From Leptodontidium sp. MPI-SDFR-AT-0119 (taxonomy: Eukaryota; Ascomycota; Leotiomycetes; Helotiales; Leptodontidiaceae): a stretch of DNA of 64,000 nucleotides. A program made the translations under genes and the position numbers. Shown here piece after piece: positions 20,271 to 31,208 of this stretch; positions within the stretch are counted from its first letter, which is position 1, and each line of letters opens with the position of its first letter. The notes under the pieces are model-generated. The model made no database searches. It was not told where the DNA came from and was given only the letters and a program-made list of their open reading frames with translations. The stretch is from NCBI GenBank assembly GCA_020726505.1, contig JAHLEZ010000022.1, positions 62,001 through 126,000 of the forward strand, given 5' to 3'.

Positions 20271-20632
20271 CGGATCGAAGCGAGTGACGATCTTGGTGGG
20301 GAAGGCCCCGCACACCCCTCCACAGTATTTAATATCCTCGCGCCTTAGGCATACTGTAAAGGCCAACAGTGACTGGAGGGCCTGACACCACATCGAGCTT
20401 AGTTAATGTCTGGGTTAAGTTACCCGGCTCCGGACCTCCAATTGCCCAGGCCCTGCTCCGGATGCTCACGTGAATTTTTGCCTGAGACTAGTCGATGTCA
20501 GCAGGAGGGTGCCTCACTTTAAAGCTCAAACACTCACGCTGAGTACTTGTAAATTACGAATCGTAAATTACGAATCGTCAGCTCAATCACGCATATTGAT
20601 GATACTACGGTGCGCTTCAAAATTTATTAATT
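20271..20632. other. Intergenic, no gene seen
   Basis: 3' flank of NLR C. It contains a small duplicated word (AATTACGAATCGT twice near 20550-20578) and no other feature. Confidence 0.4.
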
Positions 20633-23156
20633 TTACATATCTTCAGCACTTTGGATCGACAATGCAACATCCTCTTGCTCAGCCTTCCATGTATCTAAAG
20701 CTCTGCAGGATGAAATAGAATATGGATGATTAACTCCTAAGACACGTTTCCGCAATCGTACACACTCCTCCATAAGTCTTACAGCTTCAGTTTCTTTGCC
20801 GCTTCTTTTCCACGTAAACGCCAAGTTGTTCATGCTCGTCAGCGTGTCTGGGTGGTCCACTCCGAGCTTCGTCTTGCTCGTCTCCATGACTTGCACCTCC
20901 AGCCTTTCAGCATCACCCCACCGGCCTTGGCTCATGTACGTCGATGCTAGGTTGGCCATGCTCGTCAGCGTGTCAGGGTGGTCCACTCCGAGCTTCGTCT
21001 TGCTCGTCTCCATGACTTGCACCTCCAGCCTTTCAGCATCACCCCACCGGCCTTGGTTCCTGTACGTCGATGCCAGGTTGGCCATGCTCGTCAGCGTGTC
21101 AGGGTGGTCCACTCCGAGCTTCGTCTTGCTCGTCTCCATGACTTGCACCTCCAGCCTTTCAGCATCACCCCACCGGCCTTGGTTCCTGTACGTCGATGCC
21201 AGGTTGGCCATGCTCGTCATCGTGGAAGGGTGGTCCACTCCGAGCTTCGTCTTGCGAGTCTCTATTACTTGCACAAACAGCTTTTCAGCGTTATTCCACC
21301 GGCCTTGGTTCCAAAGCGTCGATGCGAGGTTGGCCATGCTCGTTAGTGTAGAAGGGTGGTCCACTCCGAGCTTCATCTTGCGAGTCTCCATGACTTGCAC
21401 CTCCAGCTTTTTAGCAGCGTCCCACCGGCCATTCAGCTTATATGCCAAGCCCACCATTGCCATCCCACTTAGCGTATCCTCGTGCTCATCACCGAGAATC
21501 TTTTTTCGAACTTGCATTGCAGTAAACGCCAGATTTTCTGCCTCCACACCTTTCCCCATCCTCCACGCGTACCATGCTGCCTTATAGAGCACTGAAGTCC
21601 AGTCTGTCAAAGAATCTTGTTCCTTTGGCTTTTGTGCTGCTGCCGATTGCGCATGTGGGAAGAGTGCCTGACACCTTTCCCAATTCTCGTACTCTCCCGT
21701 TGGAAGCTTTGCGCAAAGATTCTTGATAAATTGTTCTTTCCACCGCTCTTGCTGTTTGTTAGCTCTTAGCCACTCTCGCGTGGCTAGCTGCACTAGCCCA
21801 TGCATTTCGAACGTCGTGCCGTCCATACTCAAAGAGATGAATGAATAATTTCGTAAGGCCAAGAGATCGTCTTCAAACCCGTCATTCACGCTAGACTGTG
21901 ATCCTCTATCTTCATCACCATCACTATACTCAACATCGATATCAGGATGATTGTTATCGTTATTCTTTTCCTGGTTGTACTGCGACTGCTCCTCTCGACT
22001 TCGAAGTAGAGCCTCGGGGATTCCTTGCCGGTCAAAAAAGCTCATAAGCGACAATAAATCAGCAGCTGTTGGTCGTATCTCACGAATGTGCTCGAATGAT
22101 ATCTGCCATGTAATAATGATAGAGTTCTTCGCCTCCCCATCTCGACGGAGCTGTCCGCCATCGCAATTGAGGAGGCTAGTTTTCTTACTATCGCTCCTCC
22201 GAAAGTCCTGGAGATACTGTGATACGGAATAGCGCGGTACCCTTTGGGAGATATATGCAGCAGCTTGGACAATGGCGAGAGGCATATACTCGAGGACCGC
22301 AGCGAGCTCATCAACATCCTCACCCTCGTCGTGCCATCCTAGCTTCTTCTCAAATAATGCCAGCCCATCTGCCCCACTCATCGGTTCAACTGTAATGATG
22401 TCGCGCCGTTCAACTAGTTTCAGGGCCTCATCTTTACTCCGCGTTGTTACGAGGATCGATCCATGCGGACACTGCGGCAGGTATGACACGAGCGGCCGTG
22501 GGTTCCCGCCCTCTATGCCGCTTGTTTGCCTATCTTGTCCGCTCCTTCGAGCTTTGAGGAAGCCAGCCTCATCCACATTATCAAGTATAAGAATCCACTT
22601 CCCCTTTCTCTCATCGCGCAGCCAGTCGTGCACAAGCTGCAAGATATCGGCTTGTGGATTCAGTCGCCCATGGATCTTGGCGCAGTTTGCAATATCTCGA
22701 AAGCTCTGCTCGAACCGAGCGGCATTACTTGCGTGGACCCAGAAAACCCATGTCTCCGGCGAGCGGTCTCGAGTTCGATAAGCGTATTCGATGGCGAGTT
22801 GCGATTTGCGTTACAGCGGTTAGCCACAAGTATTAACCAAAAGGTTTGCGCTTACCCGACGCCGCCCAAGCCAACGAGCGCGGTCCGAGATCCCACGACA
22901 GCACATTTCTGTTGAATCTGATCGAGTATCCCGCGCTCGACGAAGTCTGTGTCGCGACTGAAGGGTATGACGATCGACGGGTTCGGTGGAGTCTCTGGTC
23001 GTTCTGCAGGAGGGGACGTCATTAGCGCGGGGTCAGCTTGGACCTTTGCGACTTACCAGGAGGGGCATAGTGATGGAACTGAGTATTGACGGGACCGTTA
23101 AATATTCCACCTTGGAGGCCGGAGTTGCCCCCGCCAAAAGATATCACGGATGCCAT
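20633..23156 (-). CDS. NLR C: NB-ARC - TPR, with a missing splice acceptor
   Basis: Exons 23156-23057, 23003-22856 and 22808-20633 would give 807 residues. Residues 1-30 form a Gly/Asn-rich stretch (SFGGGNSGLQGGIFNG, then VNTQFHHYAPPERPETPP) of the kind that precedes fungal NLRs and may be an amyloid-type signalling motif. NB-ARC follows: ALVGLGGVGKSQLAIEY, ILILDNVDE and SILVTTRSKDEA. A helical region comes next, then six TPRs. Intron 1 is standard (GTAAGT/CTGCAG). Intron 2 interrupts the P-loop: it has GTAAGC and a GCTAACC branch, but the dinucleotide before the required exon start is CG, and no AG exists in the interval. The gene may be non-functional or use an unusual acceptor. Confidence 0.75.
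20780..21440 (-). repeat. TPR array of NLR C (42-residue units)
   Basis: Units follow LGVDHPDTLTSMANLAST and then QGRWGDAERLEVQVMETSK. The three central units are nearly identical at DNA level and the outer ones are more diverged, as expected if the middle of the array is being homogenised. Confidence 0.85.
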
Positions 23157-23336
23157 TACAGCAGAGGTTTCGCGACGAAGTGGTAGTAGCAGCCGAGTGT
23201 CTCGATGTCGTTGGCCATCCTTCAGCCGCAACGACTTGCGGCTACCTCCCAATCAGATTGACGGCGCTTTTAAGGCCTCAGCCTGAGCTCATGGTTAGGT
23301 CTTCGTTACGCCTGCTTCTGTTATCAACAAACACAA
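23157..23336. promoter_or_regulatory. Bidirectional promoter region between NLR C and the Helo-like gene
   Basis: Only 180 bp separate the start codons of two divergent genes, so control elements must be shared. No specific binding site is recognised. Confidence 0.5.
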
Positions 23337-24020
23337 ATGGCAGATCCTCTCAGCATTACCGCGAGTGCCGTCGGTATCATTGTACCAGCCTTACACGGCA
23401 CACGACTTCTTCTAGAAGATCTGCAGCAGCTCAACGATGCACCTAAAACCATCAGTCGTCTAATTGATGACGTCCACTCGGTTCATACAATACTCGAATT
23501 GGTCAAAGGAGTAGAGGATGAAGACTGGAAGTCACTTGGCCGAAACGTAGCGGAGCAGTCAAAGGCGACGATCAGCAGCTGCATGCAAGCTTGCAACCTT
23601 TTCAGGGCCGATCTACAAAAGTGGACGAGACACTCAGAAGATGGAAAGCTGACATGGCTGGACCGAGCAAATGTGGGATTCTTCAAGAAAGACCAAGCCA
23701 AGGCCATGTCGGAGCAGCTTCAAAGCTGTAAGCTTGCCATTAATCTCATCGTTGGTGTTGCAACCTTGCAAGTAGTTCTGGTTCTGCCTTTTTTGTTACA
23801 GGACTAACCTTCGTACAGGTATAGTTCTGTCCGTAATAGTCATGTCACGGAGGAGATAAAGAAAACGATATCTACAAAGCAGGGTGAAGTTCAAGGTGCC
23901 ATCACTACGGCAGATCGACAGCTGGTAGTGTTAGAGAACAAGCTAGAAGAGCTGAACCTCAGCAGCGATGATGACGACGTGGCTGGATCTAGTGAAGGCA
24001 AAGCTGAGGTATTGCGATGA
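23337..24020 (+). CDS. Helo-like/fungal N-terminal-domain protein with a GC-AG intron
   Basis: Exons 23337-23767 and 23819-24020 give 210 residues. The intron uses a GC donor (GCAAGT), an ACTAACC branch and GTACAG. Only this choice gives the frame-consistent junction VATLYSSVRNSHVTEEIKK. MADPLSITASAVGIIVPALHGTRLLLEDLQQL is cited here only by its ends (MADPLSITASAVGIIV; TRLLLEDLQQL); it marks the fungal N-terminal domain found on NLRs and on stand-alone Helo-like effectors. Such domains can insert in membranes and kill cells when oligomerised. The C-terminus is a coiled-coil-like helix (TADRQLVVLENKLEELNL). The frame ends at TGA (24018-24020), but protein-like sequence continues in another frame. 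Confidence 0.65.
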
Positions 24021-24273
24021 ATTTCCAAAACCCAATGGCTTACTAGTTAAGATCAAAGGCCCGAGAAGTAGGGGCGCTATGTGCACAATAACAACCATCC
24101 AATGGACCGAATGTGCATGTCCAATCGTCGATGATATTAAGAAGTGTCGGAAAGATATTGTTGATCCATATCATTGCCCACATGGAACTCGCTGGGCCGA
24201 TGTTATACAGCGGAACGGCCATTGTGGTTGTTTAGCCCAGACACCATCAAGCTCTTCGGCAAGCGATGGTTGA
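24016..24273 (+). pseudogene. Out-of-frame continuation of the Helo-like gene
   Basis: Right at the stop of the preceding gene another frame reads DEFPKPNGLLVKIKGPRSRG and runs to TGA at 24271-24273. It looks like the original C-terminus, displaced by a small indel near 24015. Alternatively a 43-bp intron (GTATTG to TTAAG) would rejoin at IKGPR and keep one protein; the sequence does not decide. Confidence 0.45.
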
Positions 24274-24498
24274 GTCCTTGGGAGATGGTCAGGGCCTGCT
24301 TCCAAAGAAGCGCAATGATGTAGAGAAGCACGAAAGAAAAGCAAATAGACAATTTATGCTGCCTTTAGTAAAGTGAATCTGATATTGTAACAAGGCTGTG
24401 CTAGTTCGCAGAGTATCTCAACTCATATCTGCCAAGGCCAGAAAATCGGTACAGAATCGCTCAGGCTCATACCGAGGATGCCTAGATTGGAAGATATG

Positions 24499-25065
24499 TT
24501 AATCTTTTATTATACTAAACTCAGGCACACTTACTAGGGAACCATTCCCGAGGCGACGTTGTTCTAGGCGGCGTTGGCTTTCTCGAAGGTCTGTTCGACC
24601 TGGAAAAGAGATGCCGTCGTGCTCGGCGCTCAACTGCCTCCACGCCTCGACTTCCTTATTCACCCTGGATCTTACTTGTGGATTGGCGAGCAGTTTGAAT
24701 ATTAAATTCGAACCACCGATTGCAACATCATACGCCATGACTTGAGGCTCGTCTTTCGTAGATACACCGTAGTCACAAACAATATCCACTCGCTCCAGCT
24801 TCCCCTCCTTCCAAGTCTTTGTAATCAAGCGCTGTATTTTCGTTGTATCGGTGATGCAGAGTTCCACGCACAGTTTTTCAATCAATAATCGTCGTAAGTT
24901 GATCTGGGCGAGTCCTGATAAGAATTCGCACTGGAGGCTTAATCGGAGGCAGACCCATCGTTGGAAAGAGTTTTGAAACGACCTTATGAACTCGATCTTC
25001 GTTGCAACACTAGAATTCCAACTAGAATTCCAATCAGTGATTGTTGCAGCCGTACACGCAAGCAT
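24499..25065 (-). CDS. Hypothetical protein, uncertain
   Basis: An open frame of 189 codons from the first ATG (25065). The C-terminal 110 residues look protein-like (LITKTWKEGKLERVDIV; MAYDVAIGGSNLIFKLL; EVEAWRQLSAEHDGISF). The N-terminal third is poor and could be outside the real gene, or an exon may be missed. No family is recognised and there is no clear neighbour relationship. Confidence 0.35.
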   Translation of the reverse strand: MLACTAATITDWNSSWNSSVATKIEFIRSFQNSFQRWVCLRLSLQCEFLSGLAQINLRRLLIEKLCVELCITDTTKIQRLITKTWKEGKLERVDIVCDYGVSTKDEPQVMAYDVAIGGSNLIFKLLANPQVRSRVNKEVEAWRQLSAEHDGISFPGRTDLRESQRRLEQRRLGNGSLVSVPEFSIIKD

Positions 25066-25763
25066 AGGATGGCGCTCAAACCTAACTTTGCCTCCCTGTA
25101 TACACAACACAGGCGCTTGGAGGACAGAGGGCTAAACTATGCGCGAGACGAGAGAGCGCCGAAGACGTCTGCCAAAAAGCGAAATAATTGTCGAGTGAGA
25201 GCTCCGACTAGAGTATTAGGAGGTGGTTTGTGGACAAGGCGAGATAAAGAATGCCTATGGCGGGATCGAGTTGCACAGCTATACCACTATGGGTTGTGAT
25301 GTGTGATGTGATCACCCGGAGCGGAGGTACTTTATTCCAGCTAAGCCTTACGGCCCCACGTGCCTGCGGGAAGCTGATTCGCTCAGCAAGCCGATAGTGG
25401 CCGAGGAGACCCGCGCTTTCGGTTCAAGCTGGAAAGATGATCTATGTTCTTCTTCTTCTAATCCACATCTTTTACTAATACATTTTCAAGAAGGCGATTG
25501 CGGTAGAAAGTGCAGCCTATTGGATAGCAAGTCCGTCGCTGGTTGTGAGCGTCAGACTGGTCTCAAAGTGCGACATGCAATAAAAATATGGTGGGGTATT
25601 CCAGTGTTTGCCTTTTTTAGATGCGGGGAAGAGAGAGCTACAGTACTGTTCGACAAGGCTCAAATTTTGTTGCACGTCGCAGGAGGGCGAGCGCATGCTT
25701 AGCGAGCGACTAGTTGGCCAAGGGTCATGTAGTTTTGATGCGATGACAAAATTCGCAAGGACG
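25066..25763. other. Intergenic, no gene supported
   Basis: Short plus-strand frames of about 100 codons at 24961-25299 and 25397-25702 have low-quality composition. No repeat or RNA gene is recognised. Confidence 0.4.
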
Positions 25764-25790
25764 TACAGTCGCTTGCAAAACCGGCTTTCG
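25764..25790 (+). repeat. Solitary terminus like the cassette repeats
   Basis: TACAGTCGCTTGCAAAACCG matches the outer end of the cassette A/B terminal repeats, then homology stops. It sits 186 bp outside the left end of cassette E, in the same orientation. It could be the end of a separate, decayed element. Confidence 0.55.
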
Positions 25791-25949
25791 TTTTCCTGGC
25801 AATCATCGCAAAGATTCTTCGCTTACTCTGATCTAGCGTCCCCTGACCACGTCTAACCATATACGGTTAGGCCGGTCAATCCTTACGAGCCTTCTAGAAT
25901 AATCTGGAGATGTGGCAAAATATGCTTAGAAATCGCTTCTACAGGCTAT

Positions 25950-26010
25950 TACAGTTACTTGCCATCGGTTTCCCCTCCACACTCGCTAGAAGATTCTTGG
26001 CCCCCAGCTT
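25950..26010 (+). repeat. Left terminal inverted repeat of cassette E
   Basis: TACAGTTACTTGCCATCGG, then TTCCCCTCCACACTCGCTAG and TTCTTGGCCCC. It pairs with 30561-30620; a 2-base gap in the outer part is the main difference. Confidence 0.8.
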
Positions 26011-26312
26011 TAGCAACGTTTCACGTGAGCAATAAATGCGAGCACGATACCGCGGCTAGCGAAATCGGCTTCCGCCCCGATCACTCAAATTCAGCCACAC
26101 GAGCCACACGCTAGAGTTATTATGGCTAGCTGATTTTCTCCTCGAAGCTGAATTTCTGCCTAAACATTAAGACATCATGAAGGTCTTACAAGGCTGTCAT
26201 TTTGAATGCATCCTTGACTCACAACTCAACAAATGACTATACATGCTTGCCGACTCTCTGATAAATTCGAGAACCCCCTTTTCCTGACATCCTTGAAATT
26301 CTAGCCTGACCG

Positions 26313-29300
26313 ATGCGTCTTCTGCGAGTAGAAAGCGATAGCACTAGCCAAATCAACTTGACCGAGGACTTCGTCGGCGACAATATTCCCGAATATGCTA
26401 TCCTTTCGCACACATGGGGCGCGGATACAGAAGAGGTCACTTTCCAGGACCTAATGAATTGTACTGGTAGCAACAAGTCTGGCTATAAGAAGATCGACTT
26501 CTGTAGAGACCAAGCCGAGCGCGACGGCTTGCGATACTTTTGGGTGGATACTTGTTGCATCGACAAAGCGAACAGTACTGAGCTCGCAGAAGCTATTAAC
26601 TCTATGTTTCGCTGGTACCGTAATGCGGCTAAATGCTATGTCTATCTATTAGATGTTTCGACAAGCGATCATGATCAGGCCGACCCATCCTTGCAGTCGT
26701 GGCAAGCCACCTTCCGGAAAAGTCGATGGTTTACTCGTGGCTGGACCCTTCAAGAGCTTATTGCCCCACAGTCAGTTGAATTCTTTTGCTCGAATGGCAA
26801 ACGACTAGGTGACAAGACGTCGCTAGAGCGACAGATACATGAGATAACGGGGATTGGGGTTTCGGCTCTCCAAAATACTGCACTATCTGCGTTCGGCGTC
26901 AAGGAGAAAATGTCATGGGCAGAAATTCGCCAAACTAAGCGTGAAGAAGATAGGATTTACTCCCTGCTAGGCATTTTCGACGTCTCCATGTCACCTATTT
27001 ATGGCGAGGGGGTGCAGAAAGCATTTGGGAGGCTTCAAAATGAGATTCACAAGCGTTCGAAGAAGCGTGAGTATGACGAACTGTTAGCTTTCTCAAACAG
27101 TTTCAGATCCTCAAAGCGGTTGAAATCATTACCGATCCAATCACACTTCGATCTTCCTGGGGGCAAGTCAGTTTATTCAGTATCCAACGGTAAGTAGAGA
27201 ATAGTTACGTTTATAATAACGTAATGCTGATTGACGGCTAATAATTAAACTTCTCACCAGCGATCCAAAACGAGCCAGCTCAAAGAGATAGCCATGATAC
27301 CGAGGCCACCATATGCCAGTCACTAATAGACCAGCTGTACTTCACCAAAATCGACGAGCGCCTAACAAGCCTGACAGCCGCCCAAGGCACGACCTGTCGC
27401 TGGTTTCTCAACAAGCCCGAATACACATCTTGGCACGACGCAGACCAACAGCCAGAGCATGGCGGTTTCCTTTGGATCAAAGGCCATCCCGGCACTGGGA
27501 AGTCAACTCTGATGAAACTTCTTTTTGAAACTTCTAAGCACAACGCCAAGGGCAATTCCTCGCAGATTACCTTATCGTTCTTCTTCCTCGCACGGGGTAC
27601 GGTCGAGGAGAAGTCAACAGTGGGTCTTTATCGCTCTCTTCTCCACCAACTCTTTGAAAAGGTAGCCGAGTGTAAAGATAGTTTGGAGTGGTTAACGGCC
27701 GATGGCGCGAGGGTTATTCAGCGTAATGGATGGCATGAGGAAGCATTAAAGCAGACACTGACGCATGCTGTTCAAAGACTTGGGAGTCGGTCATTAACGA
27801 TATTCGTCGATGCATTAGATGAATGCGACAAAAGCCAGGTTGCGGACATGGTTTGCTTCTTTGAGGAGCTGTGCGATCGCGCAAGAGAAACGCAGGTTCG
27901 GTTGCAGATTTGCTTCTCAAGTCGGCATTATCCGACTGTGGTTGTTCAAAAGGGCATCGAAGTCATTTTAGAAGACGAAATCGGCCATACGGAAGACATC
28001 AAGCAGTATATCAAGGCGAAACTCAGGCTCGGCAAGTCGAAGCAAGCTGAGTCACTTCGGTCCGGTATCTTCGAAAAATCTTCTGGCATTTTTCTCTGGG
28101 TCGTCTTAGTCCTCGATATTCTCAACTCTGAATACCCCGGCAACTCTATCTCAATTCAGAAGATCCGCGGGCGCCTCAAAGATATCCCGCCGAAATTAAA
28201 CGATCTGTTTGAGATGATCCTTACGAGAGATGGAGAGAACCTTGAGCGGCTGCAAGTTTGTCTCAAGTGGATTCTCTTTGCGGTTCGCCCTTTGAAGCCG
28301 CCGGAGCTTTACTTTGCTATCCAGCTTGGCCTCGACGAAGATTTTTCGAGTTGTTGGGACCAGGACGATGTGGAGTTGGACTGGATGAAGACATTCGTGA
28401 GAAGTTCTTCAAAAGGCTTGGCCGAAGTCACGCGGAACAGGGCATCCGAAGTCCAATTTATCCACGAATCTGTTCGAGACTTCTTACTGAGTAAATACGA
28501 GGGCCAGTGGTCTAGGGTTTCCGGCAACTTCGTGGGTCATGGCCACGAAGTTTTGAGGAATTGCTGCTTGGCTCAGCTAAAAGCTTCAATCAACAAAGAC
28601 TTTGACATACCGGCCCCTCTACCGAAGGCTGCCGAAGCAAAACAGCTACGAGAGATTATTAACTTAAAGTTTCCATTTCTCGAATATTCAGTTCTTAATG
28701 TCCTTCACCACGCTAATAGTGCTCAGCAGAATGCAATAGAGCAAGGAGATTTTATTGTTTCGTTCCCTTTTCAACAGTGGATACTCCTCAGCAATCTTCT
28801 TGAAAAGTTCGATGTTCGGCGACATACGGAATCAGCCAGCCTCCTCTACATCCTTGCCGAGAGGAACTTGGCTGACCTTATTCGAATCCATCCTCAGAGG
28901 GAGTCCTGCTTTGATATTGAGGATGAGCGTTACGGGCTCCCAATGTTTGCCGCGCTAGCCACTAGGAGTGATGATGCGATTCAGACATTTTTAGAAATCC
29001 AGGTGGATGGCCAGCCTTTATCGTCCTCGCTTCACAGCCTTTGGAAGCAGTATTGTCACCTTGAATATAAATGGGCCAGCTTTGGACGCGACTTTATTTT
29101 TTCCCAGCGAAGAACCATCAGCTCCTATTTGGCAGAGCATGGGAATGAGGTAGTCCTTGCGTTTTATCTCAAGAAGGGCGTCGACGCCGACGCGAAAGAC
29201 AAATACGGTCGGACGCCGCTGTGGTGGGCAGCTATGAACGGGCGTGAGGCCGTCGTCAAGCTATTGCTCGCGACAGAGGGCGTCGATGCTGACTCGAAAG

Positions 29301-30295
29301 ACCCAAACGGTTGGACGCCGCTGTGGTGGGCAGCTAGGAACGGGCATGAGGCCGTCGTCAAGCTATTGCTCGCGACAGAGGGTGTCGATGCTGACTCGAA
29401 GGACCCAAACGGTCAGACGCCGCTGTGGTGGGCAGCTATAAACGGGCATGAGGCCGTCGTCAAGCTATTGCTCGCGACAGAGGGTGTCGATGCTGACTCG
29501 AAGGACAAGGACGGTCAGACGCCGCTGTCACGGGCAGCTATAAACGGGCATGAGGCCGTCGTCAAGCTATTGCTCGCGACAGAGGGTGTCGATGCTGACT
29601 CGAAGGACAAGGACGGTCAGACGCCGCTGTCACGGGCAGCTATAAACGGGCATGAGGCCGTCGTCAAGCTATTGCTCGCGACAGAGGGCGTTGATGCTGA
29701 CTCGAAGGACCCAAACGGTCAGACGCCGCTGTCACGGGCAGCTAGGAACGGGCATGAGGCCGTCGTCAAGCTATTGCTCGCGACAGAGGGCGTTGATGCT
29801 GACTCGAAGGACCCAAACGGTTGGACGCCGCTGTCACAGGCAGCTTGGAACGGGCATGAGGCCGTCGTCAAGCTATTGCTCGCGACAGAGGGTGTCGATG
29901 CTGACTCGAAGGACCCAAACGGTCAGACGCCGCTGTCACAGGCAGCTTGGAACGGGCATGAGGCCGTCGTCAAGCTATTGCTCGCAACAGAGGGTGTCGA
30001 TGCTGACTCGAAGGACAAATACGGTCAGACGCCGCTGTCACAGGCAGCTTGGAACGGGCATGAGGCCGTCGTCAAGCTATTGCTCGCGACAGAGGGTGTC
30101 GATGCTGACTCGAAGGACAAATACGGTCAGACGCCGCTGTCACAGGCAGCTAGGAACGGGCATGAGGCCGTCGTCAAGCTATTGCTCGCGACAGAGGGCG
30201 TCGATGCTGACTCGAAGGACAAGGACGGTCAGACGCCGCTGTGGTGGGCAGCTAGGAACGGGCATGAGGCCGTCGTCAAGTTACTTTCTACTTGA
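26313..30295 (+). CDS. NLR E: HET - NACHT - ankyrin
   Basis: Exons 26313-27189 and 27261-30295 (71-bp intron, GTAAGT/CACCAG, phase 1) give 1303 residues. Residues 1-about 250 are a HET domain: YAILSHTWG, YFWVDTCCIDK, AINSMFRWYRNA and FTRGWTLQELIAP. The NACHT P-loop GHPGTGKS is at 367-374 and Walker B IFVDALDEC at 473-481. A helical region with FIHESVRDFLLSKYEG follows. From about 926 there are 11 ankyrin units of 34 residues, nine of them nearly identical. In fungi HET-domain NLRs cause vegetative incompatibility reactions. The last ankyrin unit is cut at KLLST; the next frame reads LLEKGAKI, so a short insertion truncated the array. Confidence 0.85.
29185..30285 (+). repeat. Array of 11 near-identical ankyrin units (102 bp each)
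   Basis: The unit is NGHEAVVKLLLATEGVDAD, then SKD.NGQTPL..AA. Variable residues are confined to the pairs PN/KD/KY before G, Q/W after G, the two residues after TPL, and the residue before NG. These map to the beta-hairpin tip and first-helix binding surface of ankyrin repeats. Confidence 0.9.
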
Positions 30296-30560
30296 AAAGG
30301 GTGCTAAAATAGTAATAACTAATAAAAAACAAATACTACTACTTTCGGCTTTTAAAAACTGCTACATTGGGATAATTAAGCAATTCATATTCTTTTTATT
30401 TTTCTAACTTTGATAAAGAGGGGCTTGGGGCAGGTGAGCTTTATATACTATTATTAATATTCTGGAAGCTTCAGTTTTGGACATATTCAGTAGCTCAAGG
30501 ATATAGTGATCTATATGGAGCTCCTTAGTCGCATAGCACCTAGCTTAGCCTCTTCTGATA

Positions 30561-30620
30561 AGTGGGGCTAAGAAGCTTCTAGCGAGTGTGGAGGGGAAGC
30601 CGATTTTGCAATCGACTGTA
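30561..30620 (-). repeat. Right terminal inverted repeat of cassette E
   Basis: It ends AAGCCGATTTTGCAATCGAC followed by TGTA. Inverted partner of 25950-26010. Confidence 0.8.
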
Positions 30621-31208
30621 TGTTGCGTCGGTTTCTTTGTTTATTGTTAATCCATGTACGCCCGTAACGAAGCACAATTGTATGGAAGATAGTGTAACTT
30701 ATTGAAGATGAGGATTTTAACTAAGAAGAGGATAATTAAGAAGACGATGGAGACGATGTTGAGGATGATGCTGAGGGGAAAGATGATGACTTCGAAGAGA
30801 AGTAGATTATATGAATACTAAAAGTAAATATTGAAGATAGTAGAGTCAATTTTTTTAATCTCTGGAATATCTTGCTCTGAGGTGATTGTGCTCAACGGAA
30901 TGGGAAATAAGGTCTCACTGTGATTTCTAATATAAAAAAAAGTATGAAATTACCATTTGACTATCAGAAGTACAAAGAACTGATTTTAACTATATCTGCT
31001 TAATTATTATATAGCTCTTCTCTGAGCACTTCTCAACCTTGACCAGGCTAGATAGGTTATCCAGAAGATCACTTGAGATCAGCTTTCGATTTGACCAACA
31101 CCTCAATGAGTCCAGCTCGTGTAACCAGCTCGTGTGACAAACCAAGCTTCGAAGTATCAACTTCTGAATCAAACCCAGGAGTCTCTTGACCACTCTTACC
31201 TCCATAAG
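30621..31208. other. AT-rich intergenic region, no gene seen
   Basis: No protein-like frame. It includes a purine-rich stretch (GAAGA/GATGAT words, about 30695-30810). The 265 bases before the cassette E end (30296-30560) are likewise AT-rich and non-coding. Confidence 0.45.

Larger units (their letters stand above)
25950..30620. mobile_element. Cassette E: TIR-bounded unit carrying NLR E, no transposase
   Basis: The left end (TACAGTTACTTGC at 25950) and right end (GCAATCGACTGTA at 30620) are inverted. They share about 60 bp, including the perfect block TTCCCCTCCACACTCGCTAG, with TA at both edges. The outermost 22-25 bases of the right end match the cassette A/B repeats. The 4.67-kb interior holds only NLR E, so if mobile it would depend on a transposase supplied elsewhere. 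The repeats and orientation are seen; mobilisation in trans is inferred. Confidence 0.68.

Noticed and set aside
29652..30407. A 251-codon shifted frame over the ankyrin array
   Set aside because: Arg/Ser-rich shadow of the ankyrin units. Only its last 20 codons (LLEKGAKI) matter, as the displaced end of the true frame.
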